DNA of 64,000 bases from Bdellovibrionales bacterium (GTDB lineage: Bacteria; Bdellovibrionota; Bdellovibrionia; Bdellovibrionales; Bdellovibrionaceae). The notes beneath the pieces were generated by a model. That model was not told where the DNA came from. It saw only the letters and a list, made by a program, of their open reading frames with translations, and made no database searches. Below are positions 40,395 to 50,033 of this stretch, piece after piece. A program made the position numbers and the translations under genes. The DNA is taken from contig JADJOV010000027.1 of assembly GCA_016713585.1 (NCBI GenBank), forward strand, positions 248,001-312,000. Reading direction: 5' to 3'. Position 1 is the stretch's first letter; each line of letters opens with the position of its first letter.

Positions 40395-41266
40395 CGACTT
40401 CGTCAATTTCGCGCCATCGTAGAAACTGGAAATCTTCGCAAAGCCGCAGAACTTCTGGCTATCTCTCACAGTGGTTTAAGCAAATCCATGAGGGCTTTTG
40501 AGGCAGAATTGGGACAAACCCTCTTTCTTCCCAGTGGCCGAGGAATTGTCGTCACTGATGGCGGGATGCAAGTGTATGAAAGATCCACTCGCTTTTTGCT
40601 TGAACTGGACCAGTTTCTTGGCAAGACCGAGCCGTCCCCCATTTCCAGCCTTCGTCTCGGATCCTTCGAGGTCTTTACTTCATACTTTGTCGGACCATTG
40701 ATTAAAAAATACCTCCCTCATTTATCTGTTGAAATTCATGAATTGGTTCCAGGTCGACTGGAAGAAGCTCTCGCTTTTGGCAAGGTCGACCTCGGAATTA
40801 CCTACGAGCCTATTCCAAGAAAAGGTATAGACTATATGAAAGTCACCAGTCTTTTGATGGGCGCTTTCGTTCTGAGTGGACAGTTTCAAAATCAAAATCT
40901 ATCACAAATTCCTTTCGTTGTTCCAGTCAATCCCTTGAAGGTGCCCCTTCCGGGGTGAAGGGGCGCGATCGTTGGCCTGATGAAAAGATCGAGCGAAATA
41001 TCCGTTACCGAGTCGACCTGATGGCCACCGGCCTTGACTTGGCTCGACAGGGATTGGCAGCGATCTTTATTCCTCGATTCGTGGCAAGACTTCACAATGA
41101 ATCAGTGACCAGTGATAGACGCCTGGAAGCCTTGAAGCTTCCCCGGGGTTTGACCGCAGTTAAGCGGGATGTGTTCATTGTCAAGAGGGACTCCACGGCT
41201 GAAGACCGAACCCTGCGGACAATCGCCCGGGCTCTACGCGATATTTGCCCTGATCACTTGGACTAA
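40383..41266 (+). CDS. LysR-family regulator divergent from trp operon, one frameshift
   Basis: N-terminal winged helix (METNRLRQFRAIVETGNLRKAAELLAISHSGLSKSMRAFEAELG), with ligand-binding part SSLRLGSFEVFTSYFVGPLIKKYLP..IHELVPGRLEEALAFGKVDLGITYEP. A one-base break near 40950-40960 separates it from VKGRDRWPDEKIERNIRY and the last segment ARQGLAAIFIPRFVA. Bridged, it is 294 residues, normal for LysR proteins. Its placement opposite trpE resembles trpI/trpBA of Pseudomonas, where the regulator senses indoleglycerol phosphate; this is only an analogy. The stop codon TAA ends on the first base of the downstream inverted repeat. Confidence 0.75.
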
Positions 41267-41292
41267 GGACTCGTGCAATAATAAAGTAGACA
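41266..41292 (+). repeat. left inverted repeat
   Basis: 27-bp arm beginning AGGACTCGTGCAATAATA and ending AGTAGACA. Starts on the last base of the LysR stop codon. One mismatch to the right arm (A versus C at position 19). Confidence 0.85.
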
Positions 41293-42383
41293 TTTTCCTT
41301 GGCCTTTTAAATCATCCCTTCGTTGTTGGGGCGCGGCCCCCCGCCGGGGGGCGGGGGCCCCCCCGGGGGGGCCCGGGCCCCGCCCCGGCCCCCGGGGGGG
41401 GGGCCGCCCCCGGGCGCGGGGGCCCCCGCCGGCGCGCCCCTGGGCCGCGCCCGCCGGCGGGGCCGCGGCCCCGGCCCCCCCCGGCGGGGCGCGCGGCGGC
41501 CGGCGGGCAGGCCGGGCGGGGGTTCCGGCCCGCCGGGGGGTCCGGGGTTGGCCCTGGGGGGCGCGGGCCGGCCCCCCCCCCCCCCCGGGGGCCCCCCGCC
41601 CCCGCGCCGCCCCCCGGGCCCGGGGCTCCGGCCCGCCCCCCCGGCCCCGCCCGCCGGCCCCGCCCCCGGGGCCCCTCCCGGGCCGGGCCCGCCCCCCGGG
41701 GGGGCCGCCCCCGGGGGCCCCCCCGGGGCCCCCCCCCCGCCCGGGGCCCCCCCCCCCCGCCCCCCCGGCCCGGGCCCCCTTTGCCCCCGCCGGCCGGGCC
41801 GGCTCCCCCCGGGGGGGCCTGTTTTTGGTTGGGGGGGTTGGGGCCGCCCTTTTTCTTTTTTTTTGGGGCCCCCTTTTCCCGGCCCCGCCTCTTTGGCCCC
41901 CGGCGCGGCGGCCGGGGCTTGTTTTTTTTTTTTTTTTTTTCGGGGCCCCCGGGGGGGCGGGTTTTGGTTGGTTTGGCGGGTTGTTTGCGGGGCCGGCCTC
42001 CCCCGGCCTTGGCCCTCCCGGTTTTTTTGGCGGGTTTTTCCCCCCCGCGGCCCCGCCCTCCCCCGGCCGCCCGTTTTGCGGCTCCCCCGGGCTCGGTCGG
42101 GCCCCCCGCCCCCGCCCCGGGTGCTTGCCGCCGGGGTTTGGTTCCCCGCCGGGGCCGCCGGGGCCGGGGGGCCCGCGGGGCCCCCCCCCGCCCGCCCCCT
42201 TTCCCGCCCCGGCCACGCGGGGGGGGGCCCCCCGGCGCCCCCGCCCGCCGCCGGCGCGCCGGCCGGGCCCCCGCGCCCCCGGGGGGGGGCCCGGCGCGCC
42301 CCGGGGGCGCCCCGTCGGCGCTGTAGCTCTGCTACAGCTTCCTCCTCGCCTTGGCCTAATTTAACAGCCGCTGCAGAAAATTT

Positions 42384-42410
42384 TGTCTACTGTATTATTG
42401 CACGAGTCCT
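42384..42410 (-). repeat. right inverted repeat
   Basis: Mirror copy of 41266-41292, ending GCACGAGTCCT on the plus strand. Normal-composition flank (42325-42383) separates it from the A-depleted core. Confidence 0.85.
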
Positions 42411-42513
42411 AAAGGTCTCCCAACGGACTGAAAGAGAATCCATGAAATTTTGTAAACCGGGAATGTTGTAGATGGAAACCCTATTGTTTGACTTACACTC
42501 TGAAACCCGCCGC

Positions 42514-42536
42514 TGGACGCTCGTCCTGAGCGTCCA
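42514..42536. repeat. perfect 9-bp hairpin
   Basis: TGGACGCTC and GAGCGTCCA flank a 5-base loop, 25 bases beyond the end of the HNH copy C gene. A terminator-sized stem but without an adjacent T run in either direction, so its role is uncertain. Confidence 0.6.
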
Positions 42537-42560
42537 AGCAAAAAGAATCAGATGATGGAA

Positions 42561-43531
42561 TCAACATCCGGCTGTGTAACGAAATTTGTTGTGCGATGAA
42601 CACATCGGCCTTAAATTGAAGGGCTCATTCCCTCCACCGGCAAATCGAGGATGGACGTGGTCAACCTGGAGAAAATGTTTTGACCCGCAAATCTTTCCAG
42701 TCCTTGAATCCTTAAACTGACACCCAAGATTCGGACCCAAAATGATTTTTTTGACCGAAGATGGAATCGGTTTCCCAGAGATATTCTGAGTGTCTTTGAC
42801 TTCCGCCGCGGAATTTGACCCGTGCTGGGGACGGTGCCCTGTGATTCTTGACGGGTATTGACTCCAGTTCGCTGTTTGACATAGCGCTGAGCAAGACTCG
42901 TAATCACCTCAGTAAATGTGGCCCCGGGCAGGGCGGGATAGAAGCTCCTTCGCTCGATCTAGAATTTCCATTTGCTCTTTGCTTAAGGTCAATTCAATTC
43001 TGACAGATTCATCTTTCTGAATTTTCTGCTTGAACTGAGTCTGCGGTGATAGGTTAAATTCCTTGGCCAATATCAATTCACTCTCTGGCCCGGTTTTATT
43101 CTCGAGCCTTGCAAGAAGGTCCCTCTTTTCACTTGGCAAAAGCTGAGTCTTGTTTTCTTTCTTGGCAAGTCTGAGGACCTGCTGAACCTGAGACACTTGG
43201 GTTAACTTCAAGGTCCCATTTTCGATCTTATCTCCAAGCTCTGGAACTTGCTGCATCATTCGCGCGGCATCGATTCGGCGCTGGGCACTGGCCGAGTATA
43301 GCCGATCTCCCTGACCAAGTAATCAAACAAACTGGAGCAGGCCATGGGAAGGTAGAGCTTTTCGCAGATCGATCTCGATAATTATTTGCAATATTTGATG
43401 GGTCAGCTTGCGTTCTTCGGCCCTCGGTTTTTAAGTTCGTAATGGAGCTCTTCGTTTTTGAGCTTGGACAAGTTTTCACAGGCAGATTGAGGTGCCGGAG
43501 CCACTTCTGAGAAGTCAAATTTTTGAGTCAT
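42561..43531 (-). pseudogene. decayed HNH endonuclease, copy C
   Basis: Homologous along its length to copies A and B: MTQKFDFSE start at 43531, RRIDAARMMQQVPELGDKIENGTLKLTQVSQVQQVL in the middle, KDESVRIELTLSKEQMEI later, and the end matching VDHVHPRFAGGG/RYTAGC. It is broken by several frame changes (near 43430, 43310, 42905, 42740). Some may be assembly indels, but nucleotide identity to A and B is also lower, and the ~300-base conserved leader is absent. So it is probably an old inactive copy. Confidence 0.7.
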
Positions 43532-43949
43532 GGTTGATTCCTTTCTGGTGGTTGAAATTTCAGAAGGAGTATAGCATGGGGTTTTGAGTGCATTTTTTAG
43601 GTTTTTGCAAATTGAAATAGTCTTTGGAAGAGACAAATAGATTGCCTACAAATTGCTAAAACGGCCCACAGTGTGGCGATCAACGATAGGAGCCGGGACC
43701 ACCGCATTTTCGTTTTTTTAGTAAGTCAGGGGCCGTCTGCTGAAAGAAAAAAAAAGTCGTCAACGGCAAAGTTCATGACAAAGAGCATGATAAGCAATTA
43801 AACCCGCATCCCCACAAATTCCAGAAACAGGCGGCGAATCAACTAACTTATTGACAGGTATTCCCTTTTTTCCAAATTGACCTTGAAAAATTGAAGCCCG
43901 CAGGAATTTCAGTTACACTTTCACCGACTTCAATCAAAGGATTCAATTC
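43532..43949. other. 418-base gap without a recognised gene
   Basis: AT-rich stretch upstream of the HNH copy C start and before the secreted-protein gene at 43950. I see no gene, RNA or clear promoter in it. Confidence 0.4.
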
Positions 43950-45426
43950 ATGGAAATACCAAAAATGGGACACCCCAGTTTTATCATTTCTGGGCTTATT
44001 TTATTTTCAACTTTCATGTGCTCTGCTGCGAAATCTGAAGTTCCATATGGTATAGACACTGAGAGAATGGCGTATGTGAAAGTCTTTCTGAGGGCCCTCT
44101 TTTTCAACAGCCAACAGGCTCGAAGGCTTTGGAGATGGAGCTTATCACAAATTATGCACATTTAGTAAAAGCAGCCGCGATAGCAGATTCTCCTTTGCAT
44201 AAGAAGCGATTTAAGAGACGGCAAAATTTCGAAAAAAAGCTTGGCTATAACCTTGGCGTTCTTAGAATATCACTTCAAGACACCAATGAAGAATACCATC
44301 CTGTTGTTCTTCATCCTCGAGGACACTCTCGTCGCTCCTCTTGGGTCTGTCCGACGGCCCCACCACTCAGAGTTTTTTTCCTAGACAGAAAAATCAAACA
44401 AAGTCTTGATGCTGCTCTAGAACAAAAGAATGTTCACCCCGGTGAGCCCAACTACCTTCAGATGTATTACAACGAATTTTTAAAAATAAATATCTTACCA
44501 ACCGAAAAGACTATGGCTCCCGATGAAGGAATTTTCTCAAAACTTGGCTCAGAGCTCAAATTGGTCACCCACTGTGATGCTCAAACTGGGGAGGATGACG
44601 ATCCTGATTTGGAGCCTATTGAAAAAAGACGGATACAGGCAGTGTTTCGAGAATTCGCTCTCTATGAAATGCTTCAACCCTTGCGGTGGCCAGTTGAACG
44701 AGTTCGACTTTTGAATATATCATATTTCAACGAAAGTGGAAAACCTATGTTCCATCAGCAAAATCAAAGTGAAAAAATTAAAAAAATGGTTGGCTTTTTT
44801 CGTGAACCTCAAAAGTCAGTCGCCAAAAGGTGTGGCTTGGATCACAAAGCATTTATCAAGCGAGGTCGCGAGGTTAACGCCGCCTTTTATCAGATAAAGC
44901 GTACAAGCTAGGCCAAGACCTTAAGAAGAAGTCATTAGATCAATTGTCTTGGTTTCATGTCAGACTGATGAACGCCCTTATTGGCAATAAAGATTATGCT
45001 GTCCATAGCGCTTTTTCCAATAGAAATGTTGCTATGTATCTTGCTGGAAACACGAATAGCGAGGATCTCAAAGATGTGAAGCTTATTACCTCACCCTATG
45101 ATTTTGACTTGTCAAAGTTTGCCTACCCTTCAACCGAGGATCAACCAACAGGCGAGGAAATACCAAAGGAACTAGAAAAAGAGTTACTTGACATGTTAGA
45201 TGAAACCTTAAGAATCAACGAAAACCTTAGCGATCGTTGGATAAAAACAACCATTCACATTGATAAGAAGAAACTCCGAACTTCCGTTCAACGCGTGATT
45301 AGGGCTATGCCCCAAATGATGGATGCCATTGAAGCAAGCCAAACAGAAAAAGACTTTAAGAGACCTGTCCTCAAAATGTTGAATCTTTTTCTTAAGCGAC
45401 TCGAAAAAGCGGAAAAAAGCTTTTAA
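43950..45426 (+). CDS. secreted protein of unknown function, two frameshifts
   Basis: Signal peptide MEIPKMGHPSFIISGLILFSTFMCSAAKS. The frame shifts near 44115 (KALEMELITNYAHLVKAAA) and near 44890 (DKAYKLGQDLKKKSLDQLSWFHVRLMNALIGNKDY). Bridged, the protein is about 490 residues with few Cys. Segments such as DDDPDLEPIEKRRIQAVFREFALYEMLQPLRW and NENLSDRWIKTTIHIDKKKLRTSV are helical. No family recognised. The consistent resumption argues that the gene is intact in the organism. Confidence 0.55.
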
Positions 45427-45611
45427 GCCTGAATGGACTTACGGTTAGCAGATTATACTTCATTTCGAGTTGGTCCCCTGGACCTTGCCCTCTGACCTCT
45501 TTTAATTCGTAGTCTATACTGACACTAAATCCAAGCACTCCTTCCAAAGCTTGAGCCTAATGCCCAGTGGTGAACTTCATGGTGTGACTCTACTTATCAA
45601 ATTTTGACTCA

Positions 45612-46777
45612 TCAAAAAGCGTATTTCAAACCTACGTTTGCAAGCAATGTCGACCCATTGACTTTACCAGAACCGGAGTCTGCACCTTCAAGAGTGGCGT
45701 CCAGCTAATACGCTCAAAAGCCAAGGACGCCCCCGCGGAAACCTTGGTATCGTCTAAGCCATTGGTCGCAAGATCTGTGATCCCGTTCGTGGCGTTTGAA
45801 CTATTAATGAGGACCCCCTGCTTCACCGAGGTTTGAAGAGTCAGCCAACTGTTGGCAGGAATTTCAAGTCCCAATGAGAGCGGCAGACTCCAAGTGGTTA
45901 ATTTCTCGTTATTACTACCAGGAGCAGCATAACTAACCACAGTTTCACCCCGAGAAAGCCCTGCGATCACAAAGAGGAACACTTTTTCATCCGAAAAACG
46001 GTGAAAATAATTCAACACGGTCTGAAGGCTTTTGCTGTCGCCCTCTGTGCCCGCCCCATTATTGAAGGCAAAGCCCTTGCTATCCATAGTTACACACACT
46101 TTGTTAAATGCATTAAAGTTAAAACTTCCTCCAACCATATATCCAACCTTACCCTCATACTTTTCTGGAGTCCCGATTGAGTCTTTGGTCTCTGACTTAT
46201 GAATCACATCCACACTGGCAAAGGCTGCGAACGAAGACTTATATACGCCCCCCGAGAAACTCAGAATCGACGCTTCGCTATCTGGAAAGTTTGCCGTCTG
46301 ACCTCGGTCTGATGCTGTTTTGGCGTAGTGAACAGAACCGCCCCAACTGAGATCTCCTCCTCTTCCAAGCATCAACTCTAGCGAGTTTTGTGGAATGAAA
46401 AAGCCCCCAGTCGATAGTCTGCTATTATTGATCATGCTCTCCGTGAGACGGTGAGTTCGTCCAACCTGAATCGCCGTCACTAAAGAATTCACGCCGTAAA
46501 CAATTCCGCCTTCAGCCTTTGGAGAACTTGCCGTACTATTAGAAGCTGAGGTCGTCACACTTGAAGCACCCAGCTCAAAGTTTGCAGCATTCTTTAAGGT
46601 TCCGAGATATCCCGGATTAAGGAAGATATTCCTCTCATCTTCAATCAGCAAGGAACCACTCTTGTCCTGACCCAAGGCCGTCAATCTTGCATTAGATGCA
46701 ATTGAGACTGAATTCGCCAACAAAAAACTTGCCAAGAAAGCGAGACCTAGGCGGACGGACAAACGAACGAATATCAT
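45612..46777 (-). CDS. outer-membrane protein, C-terminal frameshift
   Basis: Signal peptide (FLASFLLANSVSIASNA), then ALGQDKSGSLLIEDERNIFLNPGYL, a conserved start seen in a class of outer-membrane barrels, and amphipathic strands through the rest. Just before the end the frame slips (about 45710); shifting one base gives LDATLEGADSGSGKVNGSTLLANVGLKYAF, with the C-terminal aromatic expected for a barrel and a stop at 45612. About 388 residues. The function is not known; it could be a transporter or adhesion surface protein. Divergent from the lipoprotein at 46954. Confidence 0.65.
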
Positions 46778-46953
46778 GGATACTCTCCTCAGTTATAACA
46801 TTAAGGTTAAGACCCCGGTAATTGATCTTGAAAAAACCGCGAAAGCAATTGCCGACGGACCGCAGCGGTGATTTTCTTATTTACAAGAGACTAGATATTT
46901 GTTCACGTTGGGATCTCATATCGAACAATTAGTTTTTTTCGGAGGCTTAAATT

Positions 46954-47913
46954 ATGTTTTCTAAAATAGAAAAGAAGCAAAAAATAGAACGACCTGTTGT
47001 CCAGTGTTTTGTTGGCAAACGTCTGTTAATCGTCGCACTCGCGACCACTCTTGGTTCATTTTTTAGCGGCTGTTCATTTTCAGTAAACAATAATCAGCCA
47101 GTGGCTTCGAAGCTGCCTCTGCCCACGTCGATGAAGCCAGCAACTAGTCAGCAAAAGCAAGCTTTGCTTGAATACGCCATCCAGGCGAATAAGGCGCTGA
47201 CCCTAGTTTCTCAATCATCGACCGAAGTGGCCGAAGTTGTTTCCGACATAAGTAACTACGCGCCCCCAACAACTTCACTCAGCCCGTCAGCTGACTATGA
47301 TAAGGCTCTCGCTTTGGCAAAAGAAAATTGCGTAACTCGAAAGATTGATGAAAAACCCACTGATTATGCCTTAAGATCTAATCAAAAACTATCTCGTTGG
47401 AGTGACAATAAGGATCCAAACCTGAAGGCGTGCGGGTACAATTACTTGGATGTCACTGACATCACAAGCAGTGAAGTGCCATACCAAGGAATCCTTTCAA
47501 CTTCCGGAAAATCATTACGCTTTGATCTTAACGGCGTGAAAGAGAAACTGTCACAGAATGACGTTCTCGAGGTTCAATATGGCGTTGGCACAAAGACCTA
47601 TGTTCTTGACAAGGATACTCAAAGTGGAACTACAAAAGATAATCGATATCTGACTCAGAGCTCAAAGTCCGCGAGCTCGACTTTGACGCTAGTCAATGGA
47701 ATTCAAGTCCAAGTTGATTTAGCTGAAACCATGATCGTCGAAAAGATATACGTGGATGATACTCTCTCGAGAATGGTCGGGTCTCGAACCTTAACTTTTC
47801 TAGCGCGTATGCCTGGTGGTGATATAGGCTATGAAAAGAAAACCCAGTACCTTGAAAACGGAAAATCAACCACGCGCATTGAACTCAATCGCGAAGTGAT
47901 TTCAGAAAAATAA
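46954..47913 (+). CDS. lipoprotein of unknown function
   Basis: 319 residues. TCGGAGG ribosome site seven bases before ATG. Signal with lipobox FFSGC. The mature part starts with a low-complexity Ser/Pro/Thr region, then FTKYDKALALAKENCVTRKIDEKPTDYALRSNQKL-type helical sequence and a C-terminal beta part (TLTLVNGIQVQVDLAETMIVEKIYVDD). Two Cys residues in the mature region (ENC, KACGYN). No family recognised. About 175 bases separate it from the divergent outer-membrane protein gene. Confidence 0.6.
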   Translation: MFSKIEKKQKIERPVVQCFVGKRLLIVALATTLGSFFSGCSFSVNNNQPVASKLPLPTSMKPATSQQKQALLEYAIQANKALTLVSQSSTEVAEVVSDISNYAPPTTSLSPSADYDKALALAKENCVTRKIDEKPTDYALRSNQKLSRWSDNKDPNLKACGYNYLDVTDITSSEVPYQGILSTSGKSLRFDLNGVKEKLSQNDVLEVQYGVGTKTYVLDKDTQSGTTKDNRYLTQSSKSASSTLTLVNGIQVQVDLAETMIVEKIYVDDTLSRMVGSRTLTFLARMPGGDIGYEKKTQYLENGKSTTRIELNREVISEK

Positions 47914-48127
47914 TCCTTGTCTCGTAAATTCAAGAATCCATAGCCCTGGACCCGCATCGAATCCCCTGGATTCTAGGGCCTAACCTACCCAGAGACAGCT
48001 TCTAATGGCTGATCTTTCAAGTTAAAATGATAGTAGTGAGTAACTCAGTGATCCTAATATGGGTCACTGAATGTTTGATCTTCTGACTCTTTAACTCGCT
48101 CCTCTTTCATTTCTCTAAAAACTTGAA

Positions 48128-48499
48128 GGTTACCTGGAGGCCAAATACAAGAATTTCTATGTGCGAACCGGAGTTCAGGCCCAGCGTTGGAGCGACATGT
48201 GGGTGACGCCGTCGTTTTATCCGTCGCCATTGCCCGAAACTCTGGCGGTTGTGAACCGTCGAGATCTCTACGGCGGTCTTCGTGTTAAGGGAAATATTGG
48301 AGGATACAGACTTTCATTGGTGAGCGCGCAATCCGAGTTTCAAGACTTGTTAGGGGTGAGTGGGAACTATGCTTTTGATCAATGGATTCCAAAGCTGGAA
48401 CTAGGAAGCGTGATCAAGAAAAACGATCCAGTTTTGCTCTATGAAAAGGGGCAGAGTCTGTGTTATTTGAGGGGCGGGCCTTGCAATGTGTCGGGGTGA
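48128..48499 (+). pseudogene. fragment of an outer-membrane protein
   Basis: The open stretch EGYLEAKYKNFYVRTGVQAQRWSDMWVTPSFYPSPLPETLAVVNRRDLYGG resembles barrel porins in strand pattern, with no signal peptide upstream and a stop shortly after, ending in RGGPCNVSG. So both ends are missing. Probably a truncated gene remnant, adjacent to a toxin-antitoxin-like pair. Confidence 0.45.
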
Positions 48500-48613
48500 C
48501 ATTTTAAGAAAATCTTGTGCTACCAGTCATGATGGGACACCAATTTTGCTTTTTTCTGTTCTTTCTTGTAAAATCTGAACGTTACTAGGTTCAATAAATA
48601 AAGGGATCTTGCT

Positions 48614-48874
48614 GTGCCGATTATAAGTGAATTGTTCAGAATTAAAATTTTTATGTATTGGAATGAGCATTTTTCTGAACACTTTCATGCCGAGTACGGA
48701 AATATGAAAGCATTGATTTCGATTCAGAATGCAACGGTTATCAAGGGCGAACTTCCGGCAAAGCAATTGAAACTTGTTTTGGCTTGGTGTGAAATTCACC
48801 GGGATGAGTTGTTAGCGAATTGGAAATCAGCTCGTGAACATGGTCAAATTTCTAAAATTGATCCTTTGAGGTAG
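48614..48874 (+). CDS. DUF4160 domain protein
   Basis: 86 residues, GTG start. MPIISELFRIKIFMYWNEHFSEHFHAEYGNMKALISIQNATVIKGELPAKQLKLVLAWCEIHRDELLANW is the complete DUF4160 domain, with conserved EHFSEHFHAEYG. Found next to DUF2442 genes. The pair is often listed as a putative type II toxin-antitoxin module, but the toxin role is not established. Confidence 0.8.
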   Translation: MPIISELFRIKIFMYWNEHFSEHFHAEYGNMKALISIQNATVIKGELPAKQLKLVLAWCEIHRDELLANWKSAREHGQISKIDPLR

Positions 48875-48881
48875 GTGATTT

Positions 48882-49172
48882 ATGATTTGCTCTGTCGTTC
48901 AAGTAAAGCCAACAAACGATTTCAAAGTTTACGTTTATTTCAATGACGGAAAAATCAAGCTTTATGACATGTCGCCTTTTGTCGGCAAAGGCGTTTTTAA
49001 ACCTCTCGAGTCCGCCGACTTTTTTGTCGAGCGTTGCACCGTTATGAACGATACCCTGGCGTGGGATGTTACGGGGACATTTGATCCACGCGAATGCATC
49101 GACATTGCTCCGGAAACAATCTACGCAGATGGTATTGAGATCACTGATCCGCTTGCTCAAGAGGTCGCGTAG
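48882..49172 (+). CDS. DUF2442 domain protein
   Basis: 96 residues, starting seven bases after the DUF4160 stop, in one operon. VKPTNDFKVYVYFNDGKIKLYDMSPFVGKGVFKPLES and ERCTVMNDTLAWDVTG..DPRECIDIAPETIY are characteristic of DUF2442. Partner in the DUF4160/DUF2442 pair. Confidence 0.8.
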   Translation: MICSVVQVKPTNDFKVYVYFNDGKIKLYDMSPFVGKGVFKPLESADFFVERCTVMNDTLAWDVTGTFDPRECIDIAPETIYADGIEITDPLAQEVA

Positions 49173-49287
49173 GCCACACAAGGTTCTTCTGGTTTTTGCG
49201 GCAAAGGCAACGAAATTATTGGTGACAAATGCGCCTGTTGATAGTCTGATCAAAAGTTAAACCGGGCCGACCGAGAGAGGAGGATCA

Positions 49288-49803
49288 ATGAATTCATTTT
49301 GTTTATTCCTATTATTGAGTTTTATATCATTTTTCGCATCAGCTGAGAGTCTTAAAGCGCCAGATGCGCTAAAGTACCTAGAAACAGGCTCATGTCAGAC
49401 ACAGGATTTAGCCTTCAGTGCAATTTCTATATCGTTTCCACCAGCGACAGACGGAAGCCGCTTTGAGGTTGGTCTGTACCTAATGGATGACGGAAAGGCG
49501 GCAATCTCTTACCGGAACTATCGAACAGAGCTGACCGACCCAAATCCTGCTGAAACGACACTCTCTTTTGAGTTTGTCTTTACCAGCTGGAGTCAGTCGG
49601 GGCGGTCAATTTTAATTTCGAAACTTGGGGCGATTAAATATTTCGAAGCGATGGGCAATGGACGTCCAATTATTTCCTTGGATTTTGATAATTCTTATTT
49701 TACAAAAATTCCTGGTGCCGGGCCTGGGCAATCATACTTCGGGTTTAGAAGTTGGCCTGAGGTAAACAGTAACAATGAAACCTATTCTCAGGTGTGTCGA
49801 TAG
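49288..49803 (+). CDS. secreted protein of unknown function
   Basis: 171 residues. AGAGGAGG site before ATG; signal FCLFLLLSFISFFASA. Two Cys residues, one near the N-terminus (GSCQTQDL) and one at the extreme C-terminus (YSQVCR), possibly disulfide linked. Mostly beta strand. No known family. Confidence 0.6.
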   Translation: MNSFCLFLLLSFISFFASAESLKAPDALKYLETGSCQTQDLAFSAISISFPPATDGSRFEVGLYLMDDGKAAISYRNYRTELTDPNPAETTLSFEFVFTSWSQSGRSILISKLGAIKYFEAMGNGRPIISLDFDNSYFTKIPGAGPGQSYFGFRSWPEVNSNNETYSQVCR

Positions 49804-50023
49804 AAGAATCATGAACTTGCTTACCGTATTGATCCTTCAAGCCTTTGAGTTCATGCATCTGCTCTGGAGACAACTCTCCAACACAGCCATAGCGGGCCTT
49901 TGATACGATCATAAGGTGGCCCGGCATCAGGGAAAAGGGTCTCGAATAACCAAAAATGTTATGGATTCCTCAATCAGTAAAGTGGGATCAACATGACAAA
50001 AAACACATTCATCGATTTTCATA
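49745..50023 (-). pseudogene. truncated HIT-family protein fragment
   Basis: AAGGAG site, then ATG at 50023 encoding a HIT-like start ECVFCHVDP (zinc CxxC) and TFLVIRDPF, a one-base break near 49930, then LMPGHLMIVSKARYGCVGELSPEQ. HIT proteins need a later His-x-His-x-His, which is absent: the end runs into the convergent gene's 3' end. So a 3'-truncated gene, about 90 residues. It begins ten bases after the permease stop, as in an operon. Confidence 0.55.
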
Positions 50024-50033
50024 TCAAGTCTCC

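Larger units (their letters stand above)
41266..42410. mobile_element. IS-like segment bounded by 27-bp inverted repeats, interior abnormal
   Basis: Two 27-bp arms with one mismatch (AGGACTCGTGCAATAATA... at 41266-41292; its complement at 42384-42410). The length, 1145 bp, is that of a small insertion sequence. Between about 41315 and 42324 the plus strand has only two A residues and consists of C/G runs with patches of T. No transposase is readable and no target-site duplication was found. Either an IS whose interior was lost to sequencing/assembly failure, or an aberrant element. Confidence 0.55.

Noticed and set aside
41266..42410. Diversity-generating retroelement or adenine-specific hypermutation as cause of the missing A
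   Set aside because: There is no reverse transcriptase or template/variable repeat nearby, T is also depleted over most of the core, and the loss extends over about 1 kb, unlike such systems.
41266..42410. Target-site duplication at the inverted-repeat element
   Set aside because: Flanking bases (GGACTA on the left, AAAGGT on the right) do not repeat convincingly.
41169..42471. Several long open frames (300-385 codons) on both strands in the GC-rich island
   Set aside because: They exist only because the region lacks A on the plus strand, which removes every stop codon in all frames; the predicted proteins are Gly/Pro/Ala/Arg runs with no structure.
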